Shown: positions 1-6,049, counted from the first letter of the stretch. The stretch: DNA of 8,016 nt from Minisyncoccota bacterium (GCA_025453415.1 JALOQL010000047.1:1-8016), one strand, 5' to 3'. Notes: generated from the sequence alone by a model not told the origin. Made by a program: numbers and translations.

Positions 1-1470
1 ACCGATGCCTCGAGCGCCGAGTTGACCCAAGATTGTCCGGTATGTACTTATAAATACGGTTCCTGGAGCACGACTTGCAATACTCAAAAATTGCGGACGC
101 GCTCCTATACCGCCACCCCCGCCGGATGTTTTGAAGCGACCGCGCCGGTATTGAAAGAACCTTGCGAGAAATGTACTTCCTATAATTACAGCGTTTGGGG
201 CGTTTGTGCGGCCACCGGCAAGCAGGCGCGCATGATAACCGCAAAGTTTCCCCAGGATTGCGCCGACATTTCGAGCGCCGAATTATCGCGCGATTGCCCG
301 AAATGCGCTTCATATGTTTACAGTGCCTGGGGAGGGTGCGGTACGAATGGAAAACAGAAAAGAAACGTGATTTCGAGCAAACCGGAACAATGCCAGGGTG
401 GCGCGGTTCCGTATCTGGAGCAGGATTGCAATGCTCAGGTTGGGACAACGACCGTGCCGATGGTTGGGACAACGACCGAGTCTGTGGCGGAAGCGACCGA
501 AGTTACGGCAAAAACCGAGCCGTGCGTTTACGGCTATACCGCCTGGGGCGATTGCGTGGGCGGAAAAAGGATACGCATGGTCCTTTCCAAATCGCCGGAG
601 GATTGCGACGCAACGGCCGCGTCCGAATTGGAAGAGGAGTGCGTGGCGACAACCCCGGTTGTTGCCGTTCGGCCCGCGGATGCGCCCGCGCCCGCGCCGG
701 AGTCGGTGGCGGTGGTTGCGGCCACGGTCACGGCGCCGCAGAATTTGAACGACCGCACCGGCGGGGCATGGCAGAAATATTATTTCGGGTCCGACAATTG
801 CATGGACGAAAAGATCTGCGCTGGGTTTGCCGATCCCGATATTGATGGTTTGAATAATAACGAGGAGTACCGTTTCGGCACCGATCCCAGGGTTGCCGAC
901 ACCGATCATGACGGCATGGGCGACGCGCAGGAGATTACCCAGGGACGCAATCCGCTGGTGGCGGAAACCGAACCGGAAGGCGACAAAATGGTGTTCGAAA
1001 GCCCCAAGGAAAAAGGCATGGTGGCCCAGGATGTTTACAAGGTCAAGAGGGTCCAGATGGTCAAAACCGACGCCGGCCGGAAAAATTTGAAGATCAGCGG
1101 CAAAGCGCTGCCCAACGTTTATGTCACGCTCTATATCTATAGCGAGCCGATCGTGTTGACCGTGAAAACCGATGAGGATGGCAACTGGTCTTATGTTTTG
1201 GACAAGAAAATGGAGGAAGGAAATCACGAGGTTTACGTGGCGGTGACCGATAATACCGGCAAAGTGGCGGCCAAAAGCGAGCCGCTGGCATTCGTCCTTA
1301 CGGCGGAAGCGGCTACCGTGGCGCCGCCCAAAGAAATCTCTTCGGCCGCGTCTCCGGCCGATGCTCGCCGCAATGAAGGTTATCTTATCGTGGCCCTGTT
1401 CGTTTTGGCCGGATTCGTACTGACGCTAACTTCGATCGGGATGATAAAAGGCGGCATGAGGAAACAATAA
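1..1470 (+). CDS. Surface protein with TSP1-like repeats, Ca-binding-type repeat, Ig-like domain and C-terminal membrane anchor (5' partial)
   Basis: The reading frame is open from the first base. The first residues (TDASSAELTQDCP) match the end of a later repeat unit (ISSAELSRDCP), so the true start lies upstream and the TTG at 22 is not a start. Four visible repeats begin near 43, 172, 304 and 523. Each follows the pattern C-x(2-3)-Y-x-Y/W...W-x2-C...K/R...P-x2-C...L-x3-C, resembling thrombospondin type 1. A Pro/Ala/Thr/Val-rich linker follows. At 832-960 there are two Asp-rich loops, DPDIDG...E and DTDHDG...E, of the thrombospondin type 3/EF-hand kind that bind calcium. An Ig-like beta domain (about 1085-1305, containing DEDGNWSY) comes next. 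The protein ends in one hydrophobic helix (about 1378-1445) and a basic tail, KGGMRKQ, placing the repeats outside the cell. Adhesion or cell-surface interaction is inferred from the architecture. The histidine kinase gene starts 2 nt after the stop, so the two are probably cotranscribed. Confidence 0.88.
   Translation, partial: TDASSAELTQDCPVCTYKYGSWSTTCNTQKLRTRSYTATPAGCFEATAPVLKEPCEKCTSYNYSVWGVCAATGKQARMITAKFPQDCADISSAELSRDCPKCASYVYSAWGGCGTNGKQKRNVISSKPEQCQGGAVPYLEQDCNAQVGTTTVPMVGTTTESVAEATEVTAKTEPCVYGYTAWGDCVGGKRIRMVLSKSPEDCDATAASELEEECVATTPVVAVRPADAPAPAPESVAVVAATVTAPQNLNDRTGGAWQKYYFGSDNCMDEKICAGFADPDIDGLNNNEEYRFGTDPRVADTDHDGMGDAQEITQGRNPLVAETEPEGDKMVFESPKEKGMVAQDVYKVKRVQMVKTDAGRKNLKISGKALPNVYVTLYIYSEPIVLTVKTDEDGNWSYVLDKKMEEGNHEVYVAVTDNTGKVAAKSEPLAFVLTAEAATVAPPKEISSAASPADARRNEGYLIVALFVLAGFVLTLTSIGMIKGGMRKQ
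43..648 (+). repeat. Four tandem TSP1-like protein repeats of about 43 codons
   Basis: The units start at about 43, 172, 304 and 523. The first three are contiguous with a period near 129-135 bp. The fourth is separated by a Thr/Val/Glu-rich linker. They share aromatic-x-Trp-x2-Cys, a basic KQxR-like stretch, P-x2-C and a closing L-x3-C. DNA identity between units is modest while the protein pattern is clear, which points to old duplications. At least one more unit lies upstream of the window, since bases 1-42 encode its tail. Confidence 0.8.
438..478 (+). repeat. 17-bp direct repeat, period 24 bp, in the linker
   Basis: GGTTGGGACAACGACCG occurs at 438-454 and again, identically, at 462-478. 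It encodes VGTTTVPMVGTTTE. The exact DNA identity contrasts with the diverged domain repeats around it and suggests a recent in-frame 24-bp duplication. Confidence 0.9.
1458..1462 (+). promoter_or_regulatory. Shine-Dalgarno GAGGA for the histidine kinase
   Basis: GAGGA ends 10 nt before the ATG at 1473 and lies inside the end of the upstream gene. It supports translation reinitiation or coupling between the surface protein and the kinase. Confidence 0.55.
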
Positions 1471-1472
1471 AC

Positions 1473-2846
1473 ATGGCATTTCAGGGAAAATCAAACTTTT
1501 TTGTCGAGACGGCATCATTTATCAGGGAGAATGCGGTAATCGTTTACTCGCTGGTTTTGCTGGTTATAATTCCGGCCGCCTTCCTTTACAATAATTGGTT
1601 CATCAATGACCGATATGGAGAGGCGATCGACAAGATTACGCTGAATAAAGAGTTGGTCCTTTCCCGCGTGATCAATAATTTGATGGCGGATTATTTTGGA
1701 GATCCGGCAAAGCTGCAGTCGATTATCGATAAAATAATGAGGGACGATAAGGACGATGGCGATATTGTCGAAATTTCCGTATTATTGCCAAAAAGCGGCG
1801 AGCAGGGATTTTACGTGGCCGCATCCAGCAATCGGGACGATGTCGGCAAAGATTCGTTATATTTCACCCAAGATGCGCTGGCTTGGTCCAAACCGGTCGA
1901 AGGCGTCGGGGGATTATCCAATAATGCCGCCGGCCGCTTTTGGCGCTATACCCGCGTTTTGCTTACCAATAAAAGCCAAAAGGCGGGTTTAATAAGGATG
2001 TCGCTGTCCCTTAATGATCCCGATGAGTTGGTGAATCGGGTGATCACTAATTCCTACTGGATATTGGCGGCAATATTTTTGTTCGTGGTGCTTTTGATCG
2101 CCAATCAGGCCCGGTTCCTGGTTTTTGCCCTGATGGTGACCAAAATGAAGGAAGTGGACAAGATGAAGGATACTTTCATTTCGATGGCCAGCCACGAGCT
2201 GCGTTCGCCGCTGACGGCGATGAGGGGTTATCTGGAATTGCTGCGGGATAAAAAAGACCTAAATCTGGATGCGGAGGCCCGGCATTATCTGGAAAATATC
2301 GGGATTTCGGTGCAGCGCCTGGGTAGTCTGGTAGAGGATATCCTCGAAGTTTCGCGCATTGAAGGCAACCGCTTGCCTGTTGAGATAAGCGATTTTGACG
2401 CGGCGGTGGCGGTAAGCCGATGCATCGAGGAAATAAAATCACAGGCGGTCCAAAAGGGTCTGGCGCTGAACTGGCAGGCGCCGGCGGCGCCGGTGCCGGT
2501 GCGCGCCGATGAAAGCCGTTTCAAGCAGATAATCATCAATTTGGTCAGCAACGCGATCAAATATACGGAAAAGGGCGTTGTGGACGTGACCATGTCGGCA
2601 AAGAACGGCAAGATGGCGCTTGTGGTTGCCGATACCGGCATCGGCATGTCGGCCGAAGACCAAGGAAAGCTTTTTCAAAAATTCTATCGCATCAAGAACG
2701 CGAAGACCGCCGATATTATCGGTACGGGCCTGGGCCTGTGGATAACCATGGAAATCGCCCGGAAAATGGAGGGCAATATCACGGTGGAGAGCATCGAGGG
2801 CGTAGGGTCGCATTTTACCCTGTATTTGCCGCTCGCAATAAAATAA
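1473..2846 (+). CDS. Transmembrane sensor histidine kinase (HisKA + HATPase_c)
   Basis: This 457-residue protein senses a signal outside the membrane and autophosphorylates a histidine for transfer to a response regulator. Transmembrane helix 1 spans about residues 22-41. An extracytoplasmic region at 42-193 ends in AGLIRMSLSLNDPDELVNRV, a pattern reminiscent of PDC/Cache-type sensors (inference). Helix 2 spans about 194-220. No HAMP domain is evident: a short linker leads straight to the H-box SHELRSPL with His241 as phosphoacceptor. The ATP-binding domain has the N-box (NLVSN, Asn356/Asn360), the G1 box DTGIGM (387-392), the F box (KLFQKFYR) and the G2 box GTGLGL (417-422), so it looks fully active. 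The start at 1473 follows the upstream stop by 2 nt and has GAGGA at 1458-1462. A terminator follows the gene. The likely partner is the OmpR-type regulator at 3605; this is not proven, since a separate transcription unit lies between them. Confidence 0.95.
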   Translation: MAFQGKSNFFVETASFIRENAVIVYSLVLLVIIPAAFLYNNWFINDRYGEAIDKITLNKELVLSRVINNLMADYFGDPAKLQSIIDKIMRDDKDDGDIVEISVLLPKSGEQGFYVAASSNRDDVGKDSLYFTQDALAWSKPVEGVGGLSNNAAGRFWRYTRVLLTNKSQKAGLIRMSLSLNDPDELVNRVITNSYWILAAIFLFVVLLIANQARFLVFALMVTKMKEVDKMKDTFISMASHELRSPLTAMRGYLELLRDKKDLNLDAEARHYLENIGISVQRLGSLVEDILEVSRIEGNRLPVEISDFDAAVAVSRCIEEIKSQAVQKGLALNWQAPAAPVPVRADESRFKQIIINLVSNAIKYTEKGVVDVTMSAKNGKMALVVADTGIGMSAEDQGKLFQKFYRIKNAKTADIIGTGLGLWITMEIARKMEGNITVESIEGVGSHFTLYLPLAIK

Positions 2847-2861
2847 CCAGAGAGGTGCTTC

Positions 2862-2886
2862 AAGCCGTCCTGCCGGGCGGTTTTTT
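2862..2886 (+). terminator. Rho-independent terminator after the histidine kinase
   Basis: The stem AAGCCGTCC (2862-2870) pairs with GGGCGGTTT (2875-2883) around the loop TGCC, allowing two G-U pairs. T's continue to 2886. It lies 15 nt after the kinase stop codon and closes the surface protein/kinase operon. Confidence 0.85.
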
Positions 2887-2992
2887 GATTTTAATCCAAA
2901 TTTAATCTTGCGGCTGTTACTAATATATAAAGGGAGAAGGTCGCATTTGAGCGTTATGAAGGAGCTTTCACGATAAATTAACCGCGGGAACT

Positions 2993-2998
2993 TATAAT
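2993..2998 (+). promoter_or_regulatory. Candidate -10 box for the Gre-family gene
   Basis: A perfect TATAAT stands 65 bp before the ATG at 3063, in the gap after the kinase terminator. No good -35 lies at 16-18 bp; TTCACG (2967-2972) is 20 bp away. If used, transcription would start near 3005, right at the base of the leader hairpin at 3004-3019. Confidence 0.45.
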
Positions 2999-3003
2999 CG
3001 AAG

Positions 3004-3040
3004 TACCGCAGGGGCGGTAAAATCTTTTTCCGCGTCGCGG
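3004..3040 (+). promoter_or_regulatory. Structured leader of the Gre gene: two hairpins around a T-tract
   Basis: TACCGC (3004-3009) pairs perfectly with GCGGTA (3014-3019) around AGGG, followed by AAATCTTTTT. Next, CCGC (3030-3033) can pair with GCGG (3037-3040). The CCGC at 3030-3033 could instead pair with the GCGG of the first hairpin (3014-3017), so the two folds may compete. This is compatible with an attenuator or a stabilising 5' hairpin; which one cannot be told from sequence alone. Confidence 0.35.
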
Positions 3041-3062
3041 CAAAAAATATTAATCAAAAAAC

Positions 3063-3533
3063 ATGCCTAACGCAAAATTTTTTTTGAGCCGCGACGGTTT
3101 CTCCCGCATCAAGGAAGAATTGGACCATTTAAGGATTGTCCGTTTGCAGAAGTCCGCCCAGGATTCGCCGAAGATGACGGTTTCCACCGATGTCAATCCG
3201 GAATACCTGGCCTATTACGAGGACATAACCCTGCTGGAGGCGCGCATGAAGAATCTCGATGAAATCTTGCGCAACGCCGTCCTGATCAAACCGCCCGGAT
3301 CGGAAGAGCGCGATACGGTTCAGCCGGGCGCCCAGGTGATCGTGGAGAACAGCGGCAAAGAAAGCCGGTTTACGATCACCGGTTCGGCGGAAGCCGATCC
3401 GGCCGCGGGGAAGATTTCGGCGGATTCGCCGGTCGGGGCCGCGCTTTTAGGCCACCGGGCCGGAGAGCGGATTTCTGTGCCCGCGGTAAAAGCGGCTTAC
3501 CGGATCTTGGGCGTGAATTATCGAATGGCGTAA
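3063..3533 (+). CDS. Gre-family transcription elongation factor with altered coiled-coil tip
   Basis: At 156 residues this matches the usual size of GreA (about 158). These proteins insert a coiled coil into the secondary channel of RNA polymerase and stimulate cleavage of backtracked RNA. The N-terminal part (residues 6-30, FFLSRDGFSRIKEELDHL) and the second helix (about 49-72) fit the GreA coiled coil. The C-terminal part (about 86-154), with KISADSPVGAALLGHRAGE and a closing YRILGVNY, is a clear Gre FKBP-like domain. The tip differs: GreA has DLSENAEY, whose Asp and Glu hold the catalytic Mg ion, whereas here the stretch reads STDVNPEYLAYYED, two residues shorter with the SEN core gone. 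It may be a weakly cleaving or anti-Gre (Gfh1-like) variant rather than a true GreA, so no symbol is given. No Shine-Dalgarno precedes the ATG. Confidence 0.85.
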   Translation: MPNAKFFLSRDGFSRIKEELDHLRIVRLQKSAQDSPKMTVSTDVNPEYLAYYEDITLLEARMKNLDEILRNAVLIKPPGSEERDTVQPGAQVIVENSGKESRFTITGSAEADPAAGKISADSPVGAALLGHRAGERISVPAVKAAYRILGVNYRMA

Positions 3534-3571
3534 GGTTTTGTTTAATTTTTCTAGTCCAAACTGGCATTAAG

Positions 3572-3580
3572 TGCTATTTT
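3572..3580 (+). promoter_or_regulatory. Candidate extended -10 promoter of the OmpR-type regulator
   Basis: TGCTATTTT is an extended -10 (TGn plus TATTTT at 3575-3580), with a poor -35-like TAGTCC 17 bp upstream at 3552-3557. Transcription would begin near 3587, giving a leader of about 18 nt without a Shine-Dalgarno. Confidence 0.35.
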
Positions 3581-3604
3581 GGGGCAAAGACCACAAACAT
3601 CAAT

Positions 3605-4279
3605 ATGAAAATACTGATCATCGAAGACGAGGAAAACTTGGCCAAGCTGCTGAAGCTTGGCTTGGCGCGCCAGGGTTATGCCGTCGATTACGTTCTTGAC
3701 GGGGAACTGGGCGAGCGGCGGATCGCGATGCACCATTCCGATTACGACCTGGTCGTTTGCGACCTGATGCTGCCCAAGAAGAATGGCTTAGAGATTTGCC
3801 GCAATATCCGGCAGTACAACATTTCGCTCCCGATTTTGGTGCTGACGGCGCGCGACAGCGTGGAGGACAAGGTTTCCCTGCTCGATGCCGGCGCCGACGA
3901 TTACATCGTCAAACCGTTCCATTTCGAAGAAGTTCTGGCGCGCATCCGTGCTTTGACGCGGCGGCCCGAGCAGGTTCTGCCCACGGAGCTCAAGGCCGGT
4001 AACTTGTCGCTGAACGCGGCGACGCGCCGCGTCACGCGCGACGGCGAGGAAATCCCGCTCACGCTCAAGGAGTTCCGGCTTCTGGAATATTTCATGCGCC
4101 ATCCCAATCAGGTGCTGGGCCGCGAAGATATTATCGAAAACATCTGGGATTTCGATTTCGACTCGATGTCCAACATCATCGATGTCTACATCAACCGTTT
4201 GCGCTACAAGATCGGCGGCGAGGACGGCAACCGGATAATCGAGACCGTGCGGGGTGTTGGCTACCGCCTCAAGGTTTGA
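3605..4279 (+). CDS. OmpR/PhoB-family response regulator (REC + winged helix)
   Basis: This 224-residue DNA-binding regulator is switched by phosphorylation. The receiver domain (1-118) has the acidic pair Glu7/Asp8, phosphoacceptor Asp53 (CDLMLPKKNG), Thr81 (LTAR) and Lys103 (VKPF), all conserved. The winged-helix domain (about 128-224) shows LTLKEFRLLEYFMRHPNQVLGRE, the recognition-helix region IIDVYINRLRYKI and the closing wing IIETVRGVGYRLKV, typical of the PhoB/OmpR class. The start has no Shine-Dalgarno (ACATCAAT before ATG). It has its own terminator and probably its own promoter, so it forms a single-gene unit. The histidine kinase at 1473 is the nearest candidate partner. Confidence 0.95.
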   Translation: MKILIIEDEENLAKLLKLGLARQGYAVDYVLDGELGERRIAMHHSDYDLVVCDLMLPKKNGLEICRNIRQYNISLPILVLTARDSVEDKVSLLDAGADDYIVKPFHFEEVLARIRALTRRPEQVLPTELKAGNLSLNAATRRVTRDGEEIPLTLKEFRLLEYFMRHPNQVLGREDIIENIWDFDFDSMSNIIDVYINRLRYKIGGEDGNRIIETVRGVGYRLKV

Positions 4280-4302
4280 ATCGGTCAGAAAAGCCGATAG
4301 CT

Positions 4303-4323
4303 AACCCGCGCTTGCGGGTTTTT
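4303..4323 (+). terminator. Rho-independent terminator after the OmpR-type regulator
   Basis: AACCCGC (4303-4309) and GCGGGTT (4314-4320) form a perfect 7-bp stem with loop GCTT, followed by further T's to 4323. It stands 24 nt after the stop codon. Confidence 0.9.
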
Positions 4324-4352
4324 GATTTTAGAATGTTTTTTGGGGCGGGAAA

Positions 4353-4358
4353 TATAAT
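4353..4358 (+). promoter_or_regulatory. Candidate -10 box upstream of the secreted protein
   Basis: A perfect TATAAT (4353-4358) lies 30 bp past the previous terminator. The best -35-like match is the weak TAGAAT (4329-4334) at 18 bp. It would produce a leader of about 94 nt before the ATG at 4459. Confidence 0.45.
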
Positions 4359-4413
4359 CCGCGAAAAGTTGTATTAGTAGTTATGAGCGAACCCCGGGAT
4401 GCGTTCAGGCAGT

Positions 4414-4438
4414 TTCCGCTTGTCGGGCGGAACGTTTT
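4414..4438 (+). promoter_or_regulatory. Leader hairpin followed by a T-run before the secreted-protein gene
   Basis: TTCCGC (4414-4419) pairs with GCGGAA (4427-4432) around a 7-nt loop, followed by CGTTTT (4433-4438). It lies in the untranslated leader 20 nt before the ATG and could be a weak attenuator or an RNA-stability element. The T-run is short, so the reading is tentative. Confidence 0.3.
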
Positions 4439-4458
4439 AATGACAGTCGAAAGAAAAA

Positions 4459-5280
4459 ATGGATACCAAAAAAATGAGCCAAGCTCAAACGGTCGTGGTC
4501 GCGGTGGCTTTGTTGTGCCTTATCGGAGCGGGCGCCGGCGCGGCTTATGCCGCGACGGATACCGCCGGCAGTAATCCGGTATCGGGATTGGCGGCGGCGA
4601 TTGCCGCCAAATTTAATCTGAATACCGGCGATGTCCAAGCGGTTTTTGACGAACAAAGGTCCAAAATGGAAAGCCAGCGGCGGTCGCAAATGGTTGGAAT
4701 GGAAGCGCAACGTCAGCAGGAATCAAAGGATGTTTTGGCCAAAGCGGTCGCCGGCGGCAAACTTACCCAGGCCCAGGCCGATTTGATCGCGGCCAAAGAA
4801 GGGGAGCTTTCAGCGGCAAAAAAATCGCTGGATGGAAAAACTTTCCAGGAGCGCCGGACGGCGATGCAGGCGCAGGAAAAATCATTGCAGCAATGGCTGA
4901 AGGATAATAACATCCCCGCCGGTTATCTGTCTTGCGGCGCCGGCGCCGGCCGGGGAGTTGTGGGGACGGTGCAGGCGGTCAGCGGCAATTCGATCACTCT
5001 GGTTTCTCAAAAAATGGGTGCGGACGGCGAAACCACTTATACCGTCGATGCCGGGGCGGCACTGATCAAAAAGATTACCAAAGATACCGATCAAAGCGGG
5101 CGGCCGGTCGAAAGCGCGATCAATGTCGGTGGTATTGCGGTTGGCGATACGATCATGGTAAGGGGCACGGTTTCGGGTACCAATATCGATGCGATAACCA
5201 TTGTCGACGGCCGGAAGGGTTACGGCCGGGGCATGGGAAGCGGCGACCATGGCCGTGGATCCGGTCCCAAGAACTGGTAG
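4459..5280 (+). CDS. Secreted protein, helical N-terminal part and DUF5666-like C-terminal domain
   Basis: This 273-residue protein has a signal peptide: basic start, hydrophobic core TVVVAVALLCLIGAGAGA and an AYA|A cleavage site after residue 31. Residues 41-150 are charged and helical. LAKAVAGGKLTQAQADLI resembles the small helical repeats of DUF2680-type exported proteins, and the stretch around 65-90 is rich in Gln, Arg and Glu. Residues about 165-250 (GVVGTVQAVSGNSITLV...TYTVDAGAALI...VGDTIMVRGTVSGTNIDAITI) fit the OB-like DUF5666 beta domain. The C-terminus is a Gly/Arg-rich tail. One cysteine, Cys159, remains in the mature part. The function is unknown; a cell-surface or periplasm-like location is inferred. 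The ATG at 4459 has only a weak GAAAGA upstream; Met6 (4474) is an alternative start that would still leave a workable signal peptide. Confidence 0.85.
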   Translation: MDTKKMSQAQTVVVAVALLCLIGAGAGAAYAATDTAGSNPVSGLAAAIAAKFNLNTGDVQAVFDEQRSKMESQRRSQMVGMEAQRQQESKDVLAKAVAGGKLTQAQADLIAAKEGELSAAKKSLDGKTFQERRTAMQAQEKSLQQWLKDNNIPAGYLSCGAGAGRGVVGTVQAVSGNSITLVSQKMGADGETTYTVDAGAALIKKITKDTDQSGRPVESAINVGGIAVGDTIMVRGTVSGTNIDAITIVDGRKGYGRGMGSGDHGRGSGPKNW

Positions 5281-5309
5281 ACACCGAGTCAATCTGCTAT
5301 GCGGAAGGA

Positions 5310-5340
5310 AAAGCCCTCCGCCGTTCCGGCGGAGGGCTTT
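5310..5340 (+). terminator. Very strong terminator hairpin, 14-bp stem
   Basis: AAAGCCCTCCGCCG (5310-5323) pairs perfectly with CGGCGGAGGGCTTT (5327-5340) around TTC. The A-run before and T-run after are short, so it could stop transcription from either side. It separates the secreted protein from the operon that starts at 5387. Confidence 0.88.
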
Positions 5341-5371
5341 CGGTATGTTAATATTTTTTTAGCCGATTTTC

Positions 5372-5380
5372 TGTTATCAT
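5372..5380 (+). promoter_or_regulatory. Extended -10 promoter placing transcription start at the ATG of the REC gene
   Basis: TGTTATCAT is an extended -10 (TGn plus TATCAT at 5375-5380). Six bases (5381-5386) separate it from the ATG at 5387, which is the usual distance from a -10 to +1. The mRNA would therefore start at or within a base of the start codon. The -35 region is a T-rich stretch (5354-5360) without a clear hexamer. Confidence 0.55.
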
Positions 5381-5386
5381 TAGCGT

Positions 5387-5830
5387 ATGAGCGAAAAAAA
5401 AAGAATTCTCATTGTTGACGATGAAGCGGTTTTGGTCGATTTGATGCGGACAAAACTTACCCAGCACGGGTTTGATATCGTGGTGGCGCACGACGGGGAG
5501 GAAGGTTTGCAGAAAGCGCTGGAAGCGCGTCCCGACCTTATCCTGATGGATATCGTTATGCCGCGCATGGACGGGATAACGGTCGTAAAAAAACTGCGCC
5601 AGGATCCCTGGGGCAAGACGGTGCCGGTGATAATTTTGACCAACCTCAACACCGCCGAGACCGTGGAGAATTCGATTGCCAGCGGCGTTTACGATTACTT
5701 GGTAAAGATCGATTATACCTTGGATGACCTGGTCGGGATAATTTCCAAACGCTTGGGCTTGGCGGGAGAAGGGTCGGAACGGATCATGCCGATTCGCAAC
5801 GATCCGCCGCCACCAAAATTTGAGGAATGA
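5387..5830 (+). CDS. REC-only response regulator with short C-terminal tail
   Basis: This 147-residue receiver domain has no output domain. Acidic residues Asp11/Asp12, phosphoacceptor Asp55 (LMDIVMPRMDG), Thr85 (ILTN) and Lys107 (YLVKID) are present. The usual Pro after the Lys is replaced by Ile-Asp, a variant I associate with Patescibacteria regulators (from recall). Residues 122-147 form a tail ending in NDPPPPKFEE, too short for a DNA-binding domain. It likely acts through protein contacts or as a phosphate relay. It heads an operon: its TGA stop (5828-5830) overlaps the region of the next gene's ATGs, and the hydrolase follows. No Shine-Dalgarno precedes the ATG; the transcript may be leaderless. 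No partner kinase is adjacent. Confidence 0.93.
   Translation: MSEKKRILIVDDEAVLVDLMRTKLTQHGFDIVVAHDGEEGLQKALEARPDLILMDIVMPRMDGITVVKKLRQDPWGKTVPVIILTNLNTAETVENSIASGVYDYLVKIDYTLDDLVGIISKRLGLAGEGSERIMPIRNDPPPPKFEE
5822..5826 (+). promoter_or_regulatory. Shine-Dalgarno GAGGA that decides the start of the small membrane protein
   Basis: Three in-frame ATGs occur at 5827, 5830 and 5833. GAGGA at 5822-5826 abuts the first and is 6 nt from the third, which is the normal spacing. The start at 5833 is therefore favoured. Confidence 0.6.
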
Positions 5831-5832
5831 TG

Positions 5833-6036
5833 ATGGAAGAAAAAAAACTCGATCAACTTATCGCCGAGCAGGGGGAAAAGATCGACGCGATCTACCGTTC
5901 GGTGGAAAAAACAAGGAAATATTTCCTTTGGATGTTGATCGCGACAGCGGCCTTCTTGGTGTTGCCGCTTATCGGCCTGATGATCGTGATCCCGCAGGTT
6001 TTATCCGTATACAGCTCGGCGATGAACGGGCTTTAA
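5833..6036 (+). CDS. Small membrane protein with N-terminal coiled-coil-like helix
   Basis: This is a 67-residue protein if it starts at the third of three ATGs (5833), or 69 residues from 5827. The N-terminal half (EEKKLDQLIAEQGEKIDAIYRSVEKTRKYF) is a charged helix with a heptad-like spacing of hydrophobic residues. The C-terminal half is hydrophobic (about residues 34-57, WMLIATAAFLVLPLIGLMIVIP), giving one long or two short membrane segments. I recall proteins of this layout as common uncharacterised genes in Patescibacteria. It sits between the REC protein and the hydrolase, with start overlap on one side and 13 nt on the other, so all three are probably made from one transcript. The function is unknown; membrane anchoring of a partner through the coiled coil is possible. 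Confidence 0.82.
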   Translation: MEEKKLDQLIAEQGEKIDAIYRSVEKTRKYFLWMLIATAAFLVLPLIGLMIVIPQVLSVYSSAMNGL

Positions 6037-6043
6037 GGGGGGG
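6037..6043 (+). promoter_or_regulatory. G-rich Shine-Dalgarno for the hydrolase
   Basis: A run of seven G's (6037-6043, directly after the TAA) ends 6 nt before the ATG at 6050. It is a strong ribosome binding site and supports this start. Confidence 0.6.
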
Positions 6044-6049
6044 CTAAAT

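Noticed and set aside
195..845. Open frame of about 216 codons on + in another frame
   Set aside because: Its translation is Arg/Gly-rich and low in complexity, and it overlaps the repeat protein, whose frame carries clear domain motifs.
310..1227. Long open frame of about 305 codons on the minus strand
   Set aside because: It lies wholly inside the surface-protein gene, is rich in Arg, His and Gly as expected for an antisense shadow of GC-rich coding DNA, and shows no recognisable domain.
2908..2931. TTGCGG ... TATATA/TATAAA as a promoter after the kinase
   Set aside because: The spacing between the elements is about 10-12 bp, too short for a sigma70-type promoter.
4383..4574. 63-codon frame starting with MSEPRDAF before the secreted protein
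   Set aside because: More than half overlaps the signal-peptide region of the well-supported gene at 4459. It has no ribosome site and no recognisable pattern; it fits better as untranslated leader.
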